A DNA stretch of 11,546 bases, taken from the NCBI GenBank assembly GCA_016870425.1, contig VGBQ01000068.1, positions 1 to 11,546 on the forward strand, written 5' to 3'. The stretch is from Actinomycetota bacterium. GTDB taxonomy: Bacteria > Actinomycetota > Actinomycetes > S36-B12. Position 1 is the stretch's first letter. Each line of letters opens with the position of its first letter. A program made the translations under genes and the position numbers. Below are positions 7,190-11,546 of the stretch, in pieces. The notes beneath the pieces were generated by a model, which was not told where the DNA came from, searched no databases, and was given only the letters and a program-made list of their open reading frames with translations.

Positions 7190-8034
7190 AGTTCGACCGG
7201 CCTCGTCGGATCGGTGATCCACTCGCTCCACGACCCGACGTACATCCGCGAGCCCTCGAGTCCGGCGATGCTCATCGCGAGGACGTTCTGAGCCGCCGTG
7301 ATGCCGGAGCCGCAGTAGTAGATGACCTCGCCCGGATCGACGCCGTCGAGGAGCTCCAGGTAGTAGGCGCGCAGCTCCTCAGGGGTGCGGAAGGTGAGGT
7401 CTGCATGCGTCGTGTTGGCCCGGTCCGCGAGACCGGCGCCGGCGATATGGCCGCGCACGGGATCGTGGTAGACCCCACCCCCGTGATAGCCCTCGGCCCC
7501 GCGCGAGTCGAAGACGCAGGTGCGGGGGCGCTGCCGATGCTCGTCGACCTCGTCGACGTCAGCGAGCAGCTCCGGGCGCAGGCGTAGGGGATACGTCGTC
7601 GCCGCGGGCTCCGGCACCGTCTGGGTGATCTCGCCTCCGGCGGCGATCCACGCTTGCCAGCCACCGTCGAGGACCGCGACGCGGTCGTGACCCATCCACC
7701 TGAGCATGAGCCAGACCCGCGCAGCCGACATGCGGCCGCCATCTGCATCGTAGGTGACCACCTGCGTCGTGTCATCGATCCCCCAGGCCCCCAGTTGCTC
7801 GGCGAAGCGCTCGGGCTCGGGGAAGGGCCGACGACCCGTGACGCCCGGGATGATCTCACCGGCCAGGTGGGTCGCGGTGTCGGCGTAGAGCGCCCCCGGG
7901 ATATGTCCCTCGACATAGGCGCGCTGTCCCCACCCCTCGTCGTCGAGGGAGAAGCGCGCATCCAGGATCGCGAAGTTTGCCGCCCCGAGGTGGTCGCGAA
8001 GCCAGTCGGCGCTGACGATGGTGCGCTCGTCCAT
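7186..8034 (-). CDS. sseA: Thiosulfate/3-mercaptopyruvate sulfurtransferase (tandem rhodanese)
   Basis: This 282-residue cytoplasmic protein has two rhodanese domains. The N-terminal domain (about 1-140) has the signature YVEGHIPGALYAD (40-52) and is inactive. The C-terminal domain (about 160-282) carries the active C241 in CGSGITAAQN. The CGSG-TA loop is typical of 3-mercaptopyruvate sulfurtransferases rather than thiosulfate rhodaneses. The ending GSWSEW is also typical. It transfers sulfane sulfur from a donor to cyanide or thiol acceptors. ATG 8034 is chosen because it is followed directly by the domain start and preceded by AGGA; the 41-residue upstream extension has no rhodanese sequence and crosses the divergent dehydratase start. 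It is the first gene of the minus-strand operon and overlaps apsD by 4 bases. Its reason for being in a sugar operon is unclear; supplying sulfur for the [2Fe-2S] dehydratase next door is one guess. Confidence 0.92.
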   Translation of the reverse strand: MDERTIVSADWLRDHLGAANFAILDARFSLDDEGWGQRAYVEGHIPGALYADTATHLAGEIIPGVTGRRPFPEPERFAEQLGAWGIDDTTQVVTYDADGGRMSAARVWLMLRWMGHDRVAVLDGGWQAWIAAGGEITQTVPEPAATTYPLRLRPELLADVDEVDEHRQRPRTCVFDSRGAEGYHGGGVYHDPVRGHIAGAGLADRANTTHADLTFRTPEELRAYYLELLDGVDPGEVIYYCGSGITAAQNVLAMSIAGLEGSRMYVGSWSEWITDPTRPVEL

Positions 8035-8063
8035 GCGGCCATCCTGCCAGTCCGCTTTGTCCC

Positions 8064-8069
8064 TATTCT
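8064..8069 (+). promoter_or_regulatory. Putative -10 box for ilvD copy B
   Basis: TATTCT fits TANNNT and is followed by exactly 6 bases before the GTG at 8076, the same geometry as in front of ilvD copy A. A transcript starting at the GTG would be leaderless. The 41-base gap between GTG 8076 and the divergent sulfurtransferase start must also hold the promoter of the minus-strand operon. A perfect 11-bp palindrome GGGGTGACCCC (8073-8083) covers the start codon and could be an operator. Confidence 0.45.
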
Positions 8070-8075
8070 GAAGGG

Positions 8076-9767
8076 GTGACCCCGGATATGACACCCCGCA
8101 GCCGCCTTGCCACCCAGGGCCGCGACCGTGCCCCGAACCGCGGCATGCTGCGCGCACTCGGCATGGGAGACGACGACTTCTCGAAGCCGCAGATCGGCAT
8201 CGCCTCGTCCTTCAACCAGATCACTCCGTGCAATATGTCTCTACGCGAAGTGGCGGAGGACGTCGCCAGCGGCGTGCGCGAGGGCGGCGGCTTCCCGATG
8301 GAGTTCGGCACCATCACGGTCTCCGATGTCATCTCCATGGGCCACGAGGGCATGCACTTCTCGCTCGTGTCACGCGAGGTGATCGCCGACTCGGTCGAGA
8401 CCGTCATGCAGGCTGAGCGCCTGGACGGGATGGTGACGCTCGCCGGCTGCGACAAGAGCCTCCCGGCGATGCTCATGGCGGCCGCGCGCCTCGACGTGGC
8501 GAGCATCCTGCTGTACGCCGGCTCGCTGATGCCCGGCCACGTGCGGTTCAGCGACGGGCGCGAGGAGACGGTCAACATCGTCACGGCGTTCGAGGCGGTG
8601 GGTGCCAACGCCCGCGGACTCATGACAGACGACGACCTCGACCGCATCGAACGCGCTGTCTGCCCGACCGCAGGCACCTGCGGCGGGATGTACACCGCCA
8701 ACACCATGGCGAGTGCGTCGGAGGCCATGGGCATGTCCCTCCCCGGATCGTCCTCGCCGCCCGCCGTGGACGCGCGACGCGAGGTCCTGGCACGGGAATC
8801 GGGTCGGGCGGTCATCGAGATGATCCGCCAGGGCATCACCGCACGCGACATCATCACGCCACACGCCATCGAGAACGCCATCACCGTCGTCATGGCACTC
8901 GGAGGATCGACCAACTCGGTCCTGCACATGCCGGCGATCGCGCACGAGGCCGGATTCGAGCTCGCGCTCGACGACTTCCAGCGCATCAGCGACCGCACGC
9001 CCCTGCTGGCCGACCTCAAGCCCTTCGGCGCCCACCTGATGTTCGACCTCGACCGCGTGGGCGGCGTACCCGTCGTCATGAAGATGCTCCTCGACGCCGG
9101 ACTGCTCCACGGCGACTGCCTGACGGTGACCGGCAAGACTGTCGCCGACAACCTCGCCGCTGTGCGGATCCCCGAGCCCGATGGTGCCGTCGTGCGTCCC
9201 CTCGACGAGCCGCTGGACGCCAGCGGCGGCATCTCGATCCTCACGGGTTCACTCGCGCCGGAAGGCGCTGTCGTCAAGACGGCGGGAGTCGGTGTCGACT
9301 CCTTCGAGGGGACCGCGCGCGTCTTCGAGCGCGAGCAAGCCGCCATGGCGGCGCTCGCGGATGGCAGCATCCGGGGCGGCGATGTCGTCGTGGTCCGCTA
9401 CGAAGGACCCAAGGGCGGACCTGGCATGCGCGAGATGCTGGCGATCACGGCGGCCCTCAAGGGCGCGGGGCTGGGCAAGGACGTCCTCCTCGTCACCGAT
9501 GGACGGTTCTCGGGCGGCAGCACCGGGCTGTGTGTGGGCCATGTCTGCCCTGAAGCATCCGATGGTGGTCCCATCGGGCTCGTGCGCGATGGCGACCGCA
9601 TCCGCGTGAACATCCCGTCTCGCACGCTCGACCTCCTCGTGGACGAGGCCGAGCTCGCTCGACGCCGAGAGGAGTTCGTGCCGCTCCCGCCCCGCTACGA
9701 CAGGGGAGTCCTCGCCAAGTACGTCCGCCTCGTGGGGTCCGCCAGCCGCGGAGCCGTCTGCGACTGA
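8076..9767 (+). CDS. ilvD: IlvD/Edd-family dehydratase, copy B (diverged IlvD paralog)
   Basis: This 563-residue protein aligns without gaps to copy A at a one-residue offset; I count about 413 of 562 identical residues (73%), about 70% in the N-terminal half and 84% in the last 170 residues. The cluster ligands C52, C125 and C202, the Mg/carbamyl-Lys motif CDKS (125-128) and GRFSGG are kept, so it should be an active [2Fe-2S] dehydratase. Several otherwise conserved motif positions differ from copy A: W45 to F46, E47 to Q48, G84 to V85, G130 to A131, PGEGAC to PTAGTC, and HLLAIAHEAN to HMPAIAHEAG. This suggests an altered substrate. It is divergent from the apiose-type operon, with starts 41 bases apart. 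GTG 8076 fits a leaderless start; ATG 8088, with AAGGGG upstream, is an alternative that removes 4 residues. It may simply be a second IlvD. Confidence 0.93.
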   Translation: MTPDMTPRSRLATQGRDRAPNRGMLRALGMGDDDFSKPQIGIASSFNQITPCNMSLREVAEDVASGVREGGGFPMEFGTITVSDVISMGHEGMHFSLVSREVIADSVETVMQAERLDGMVTLAGCDKSLPAMLMAAARLDVASILLYAGSLMPGHVRFSDGREETVNIVTAFEAVGANARGLMTDDDLDRIERAVCPTAGTCGGMYTANTMASASEAMGMSLPGSSSPPAVDARREVLARESGRAVIEMIRQGITARDIITPHAIENAITVVMALGGSTNSVLHMPAIAHEAGFELALDDFQRISDRTPLLADLKPFGAHLMFDLDRVGGVPVVMKMLLDAGLLHGDCLTVTGKTVADNLAAVRIPEPDGAVVRPLDEPLDASGGISILTGSLAPEGAVVKTAGVGVDSFEGTARVFEREQAAMAALADGSIRGGDVVVVRYEGPKGGPGMREMLAITAALKGAGLGKDVLLVTDGRFSGGSTGLCVGHVCPEASDGGPIGLVRDGDRIRVNIPSRTLDLLVDEAELARRREEFVPLPPRYDRGVLAKYVRLVGSASRGAVCD

Positions 9768-9780
9768 GGGGTCGGCCCGG

Positions 9781-9831
9781 CGTTCTGTGGTCGAAAAGTG
9801 CCACCGGGTGGCACATTCAGACCACAGAACG
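9781..9831. repeat. 51-bp palindrome R1 between convergent genes
   Basis: The outer arms CGTTCTGTGGTC (9781-9792) and GACCACAGAACG (9820-9831) are perfect 12-base inverted repeats. The inner arms GTGCCACC (9798-9805) and GGTGGCAC (9807-9814) are also perfect, with one base between them. It fills the 71-base gap between the stop codons of ilvD copy B and the DUF559 gene, so it may end transcription from both sides although it has no T-run. A degenerate copy, R2, lies on the other side of the DUF559 gene. Confidence 0.85.
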
Positions 9832-9838
9832 CGGCCCG

Positions 9839-10771
9839 TCAGGCGACACGCTGAGCGACGGCAGCAAGCACAGCTGCCAGGACTTCGCCCGGACGTTGAG
9901 TGATCTGCTCCCACGTGAAGCGCAGCACCAACCAGCCCTGAAGCATGAGTACGTTCTGGCGCTCGCGATCGCGCTCGAAGGCCATTCGGCCCGTGTGATG
10001 TGCTCGGCCATCCACTTCGATGGCGATCCGCAGACCCAGATGCGCGAAGTCGATTTCGGCGACCACGCGATTCGTTATGTCTCGCACGGGGACGTTGCGC
10101 GCCCAGGGACCGGTGCCGCTGCGGTCGAGGAGGGCGCCCATGCGCTGCTCGGCCTCGGACCGCGATCCCGACGTCACGCGCTCGAGCATGGCGCGAAGGC
10201 AGGTAGCCCCGTTGTGACCCGAACCGAGGTGGGGCTGCGCCGCTCGGGCGAAGGATTCAGCATCGATGAGCCTGCGCTGCAGGACGAGGTCGATCACGTC
10301 CGCGGAACGACGTTCGCCCAGGACGATGAGCGAATCCACCAGGGCATCGAGTGGGGCCATGAAGCGGAACCCCTCTGGGCTGCGGATGGCCGCACCGTCC
10401 GGTCGCCGAAGGACGCGTATCTGGGGTAGCGCCGCCGGCGGCTTGTGGGGCATCACGATCAGGCGAGGTGTCCCGGCGAGGTGCCAGCCAGCGCGGCGCA
10501 GCGCAAGGTCTCCGCTGATCCGGGCGCGCGGGCCGTAGGTGATCGTGAGGACAGCTGCCCACTGACGGTCGGTGAGATGACGCTCAGCGTCGAAGGGCGC
10601 CGGAGCGAGGAGGATCGCGCCGCCGACGCGCTGCCAGGTGCCCTCGGCCACGCGGCGAGCGACGCTCCGACGGCTGAAGCCGCATGCCGCCAAGTCCGAC
10701 GGGGACACGACCCCGTCCTGAGACATTGAGAGGTCGTGCAGGCGTTGGCGATCGGAGTGTGCGTGTGGCAT
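9839..10771 (-). CDS. AbiEi-type N-terminal domain and DUF559 endonuclease-like protein
   Basis: This 310-residue protein has an N-terminal winged-helix-like segment (about 10-60: DGVVSPSDLAACGFSRRSVARRV followed by GGAILLAP), as in AbiEi-type antitoxins, and a central region of no clear identity. The C-terminal DUF559 domain (about 203-310) has the Vsr/PD-(D/E)XK-like pattern: E206/E208, D241 (AEIDF), E252 and D254 (IEVDG), H258, and the RDRERQNVLMLQGWLVLRFTW ending split at residue 268. Such proteins are frequent in actinobacteria as solitary genes; their role is not established, and no toxin partner is visible. ATG 10771 is preferred over GTG 10777 because AAGG lies 7 bases before it. It converges on ilvD copy B and is bracketed by palindromes R1 and R2, which suggests a discrete inserted unit. 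Nuclease activity is inferred from the fold motif only. Confidence 0.85.
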   Translation of the reverse strand: MPHAHSDRQRLHDLSMSQDGVVSPSDLAACGFSRRSVARRVAEGTWQRVGGAILLAPAPFDAERHLTDRQWAAVLTITYGPRARISGDLALRRAGWHLAGTPRLIVMPHKPPAALPQIRVLRRPDGAAIRSPEGFRFMAPLDALVDSLIVLGERRSADVIDLVLQRRLIDAESFARAAQPHLGSGHNGATCLRAMLERVTSGSRSEAEQRMGALLDRSGTGPWARNVPVRDITNRVVAEIDFAHLGLRIAIEVDGRAHHTGRMAFERDRERQNVLMLQGWLVLRFTWEQITQRPGEVLAAVLAAVAQRVA

Positions 10772-10824
10772 CGGCACACCTTGCCGCGAAGCCGATCTTG
10801 GTGTCCGGCCCCGTCCACAGGCGG

Positions 10825-10877
10825 CGTTCTACGGTCGGAAAGTGCCACCCGTTGGCACATCTCGACCACAGAACACG
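10825..10877. repeat. Palindrome R2, degenerate copy of R1
   Basis: CGTTCTACGGTCG (10825-10837) and CGACCACAGAACACG (10863-10877) match the outer arms of R1 with a few changes, and GTGCCACCCGTTGGCAC (10842-10858) matches the inner hairpin. The spacing is almost the same as in R1. It lies 53 bases upstream of the DUF559 start codon and 44 bases before the -10 box of the ilvB leader. It could be an operator, an insertion boundary, or a dispersed intergenic repeat. Confidence 0.8.
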
Positions 10878-10921
10878 GGCGGACGTCCCGCCCCGGGCTG
10901 GCCCCGAGGGCGTCGGGCCGC

Positions 10922-10927
10922 TACTCT
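10922..10927 (+). promoter_or_regulatory. Putative -10 box of the ilvB operon leader
   Basis: TACTCT fits TANNNT and lies exactly 6 bases before the ATG (10934) of the small leader peptide, so the leader mRNA would begin at its first codon. No convincing -35 box is seen at the usual distance. The same geometry appears at both ilvD copies. Confidence 0.55.
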
Positions 10928-10933
10928 GGGCCC

Positions 10934-10975
10934 ATGCAGCAGGTCATCGTCATCGTAGGCAGGCGCGCGGGTTAG
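10934..10975 (+). CDS. ilvB leader peptide (13 residues, Val/Ile-rich)
   Basis: The short frame reads MQQVIVIVGRRAG followed by TAG. Codons 4 to 8 are Val-Ile-Val-Ile-Val, all three branched-chain-pathway end products' codon types except Leu being represented by Val and Ile. This is what a ribosome-mediated attenuator of a branched-chain amino acid operon needs, and the basic Arg-Arg end resembles other actinobacterial ilvB leader peptides as I recall them. It starts 6 bases after a TANNNT box and has no Shine-Dalgarno sequence, so it is probably leaderless. It is followed by competing hairpins and a strong terminator, then by ilvB 163 bases downstream. The peptide itself is expected to have no function beyond sensing charged Val and Ile tRNA. 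Confidence 0.8.
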   Translation: MQQVIVIVGRRAG

Positions 10976-11010
10976 CCCCGGCACCTGTCGCCTGATGGCG
11001 ACCCGCGCGC
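10963..11010 (+). promoter_or_regulatory. ilvB leader: pause/protector stem and antiterminator arm
   Basis: GCGCGCGGGT (10963-10972) pairs perfectly with ACCCGCGCGC (11001-11010) around an inner hairpin TCGCC-TGAT-GGCGA. CCCCGGC (10976-10982) can instead pair with GCCGGGG (11030-11036), which lies in the 3' arm of the terminator and would open it. A ribosome halted at the Val/Ile codons would leave 10976-10982 free for this antiterminator; one that reaches the stop codon would cover it and allow termination. The pairings are seen in the sequence; the mechanism is inferred from known attenuators. Confidence 0.6.
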
Positions 11011-11048
11011 ACCCTCCGAGCCCGTCCGGGCCGGGGGGTTTCGTGTTA
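11011..11048 (+). terminator. Intrinsic terminator (attenuator) in front of ilvB
   Basis: The stem joins ACCCTCCG and GCCC (11011-11023, with A11019 bulged) to GGGC and CGGGGGGT (11028-11039) around the loop GTCC. That gives 12 base pairs including one G-T pair. It is followed by TTTCGTGTT, a moderate T-rich run. The terminator lies between the leader peptide and ilvB, about 90 bases before the ilvB start, as expected for an attenuator. Confidence 0.75.
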
Positions 11049-11130
11049 GAGGGGCCCATTCACGGATGAGGGATCCATGCGCCACCATGGACCCTGCGAC
11101 GGAAGTGGACTCCCGAGAGGGAAGTGGAAA

Positions 11131-11136
11131 GAGGAG
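11131..11136 (+). promoter_or_regulatory. Ribosome binding site of ilvB
   Basis: GAGGAG ends 2 bases before the ATG at 11139 and belongs to a longer purine stretch (GGAAGTGGAAAGAGGAG). It supports ATG 11139 as the start, in contrast to the leaderless starts nearby. The stretch between the attenuator and this site (about 11049-11130) holds no other clear element. Confidence 0.7.
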
Positions 11137-11138
11137 AC

Positions 11139-11546
11139 ATGAGCACCAGCCCCGGGCAGTCATCCGGTGAGCAGATCACCGGAGCCCAGAGCCTGATTCG
11201 GTCGATGGAGCATGCGGGGGTCGATGTCGTCTTCGGCATCCCCGGCGGCGCCATCCTCCCGGCCTACGACCCCCTCATGGACTCCACCAAGGTCCGTCAC
11301 ATCCTGGTCCGCCACGAGCAGGCGGCGGGTCACGCCGCCGAAGGCTACGCCGCCGCCACCGGTCGCGTCGGCGTGTGCATGGCGACGAGTGGCCCGGGCG
11401 CGACCAACCTCGTCACGCCCATCGCCGACGCGCACATGGACTCGGTGCCGATGGTGGCCATCACCGGGCAGGTGCCGAGCTCGGCGATCGGCACGGACGC
11501 CTTCCAGGAGGCCGACATCCGCGGCATCACGATGCCGATCACCAAG
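11139..11546 (+). CDS. ilvB: Acetolactate synthase large subunit, N-terminal part (partial)
   Basis: The frame is open from ATG 11139 to the window end (136 residues of about 600). It shows the N-terminal thiamine-diphosphate domain of acetohydroxyacid synthase: GAQSLIRSMEHAGVDVVFGIPGG split by the conserved GIPGGAILP, then LVRHEQAAGHAAEGYA with the catalytic Glu that activates the cofactor, then TSGPGATNLVTPIADAHMDSVPMVAITGQV and IGTDAFQEADI. The enzyme condenses two pyruvates, or pyruvate and 2-ketobutyrate, as the first common step of branched-chain amino acid synthesis, with a small regulatory subunit (IlvN) usually encoded next. Control is likely by the attenuator just upstream. The GC-rich sequence and codon use match the rest of the window. 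Confidence 0.95.
   Translation, partial: MSTSPGQSSGEQITGAQSLIRSMEHAGVDVVFGIPGGAILPAYDPLMDSTKVRHILVRHEQAAGHAAEGYAAATGRVGVCMATSGPGATNLVTPIADAHMDSVPMVAITGQVPSSAIGTDAFQEADIRGITMPITK

Noticed and set aside
5939..7291. 450-codon plus-strand open frame
   Set aside because: It lies antisense to the ApsD-like gene and the lactonase start. Both have clear domain motifs and coupled junctions, while this frame shows none.
8035..8157. N-terminal extension of the sulfurtransferase to 8157
   Set aside because: It would add 41 residues of non-rhodanese sequence and overlap the start of ilvD copy B. ATG 8034 leads directly into the rhodanese domain.
8063..9370. 435-codon minus-strand open frame
   Set aside because: It is antisense to ilvD copy B, and its counterparts antisense to copy A (203-613 and 1169-1531) have similar sequence only because the two genes are paralogs. 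The sequence is low-complexity and without domains.
9896..10429. 177-codon plus-strand open frame
   Set aside because: It is antisense to the DUF559 gene, whose AEIDF/IEVDG and RDRERQ motifs support the minus-strand reading.
9781..10877. The two palindromes as a CRISPR array or as insertion-sequence terminal repeats
   Set aside because: There are only two copies, about 1 kb apart, with no spacers. No transposase motif and no clear target-site duplication can be seen. They are kept as palindromic repeats only.

Overview
The window reads as chromosomal DNA of a high-GC actinobacterium. GC content is high throughout, there is a DUF2510/DUF4190 membrane protein of the kind common in Actinobacteria, and several genes have a TANNNT -10 box 6-7 bases before the start codon, a pattern typical of leaderless actinobacterial transcripts. 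The genus cannot be fixed from the sequence.

Layout: (1) 1-206, the C-terminal end of a D-2-hydroxyacid dehydrogenase. (2) 216-1904, an orthodox dihydroxy-acid dehydratase, ilvD (copy A). A long imperfect palindrome follows, then a fumarylacetoacetate hydrolase (FAH)-family gene (1986-2846). (3) 2884-3564, a DUF2510 membrane protein. (4) 3571-8034, a tightly packed minus-strand operon, read right to left: a 3-mercaptopyruvate-type sulfurtransferase, a Gfo/Idh/MocA dehydrogenase resembling D-apiose dehydrogenase, a three-part protein resembling D-apionate lactonase, and an SDR dehydrogenase. Each junction overlaps by 4 nt or is 2 nt apart. (5) 8076-9767, divergent from that operon, a second IlvD-family dehydratase (copy B), about 73% identical to copy A by hand count but altered in several conserved active-site motifs. 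(6) 9839-10771, a minus-strand AbiEi/DUF559 putative nuclease flanked by two related ~50-bp palindromes. (7) 10922-11138, an ilvB leader with a -10 box, a 13-codon leader peptide with five consecutive Val/Ile codons, and a strong intrinsic terminator. (8) 11139 to the end, the 5' part of ilvB (acetolactate synthase large subunit).

Main hypothesis: the middle of the window is a D-apiose catabolic cluster that uses an undescribed route. Known apiose routes oxidise the sugar to a lactone (ApsD) and open it to D-apionate (ApnL), but they then use an oxidoisomerase or kinase and a RuBisCO-like protein or decarboxylase, none of which is visible here. Present instead is a duplicated, diverged dihydroxy-acid dehydratase. 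D-apionate is 2,3-dihydroxyisovalerate with both methyl groups hydroxylated, and the C2 configuration is the same. Copy B could therefore dehydrate D-apionate to 4-hydroxy-3-(hydroxymethyl)-2-oxobutanoate, which the SDR and FAH proteins might process further. This is inference; the sequence shows the families and their arrangement.

The cluster sits between a normal ilvD and ilvB, so a catabolic dehydratase appears to have arisen by duplication of ilvD beside the branched-chain amino acid locus. The ilvB leader looks like a classical ribosome-mediated attenuator.
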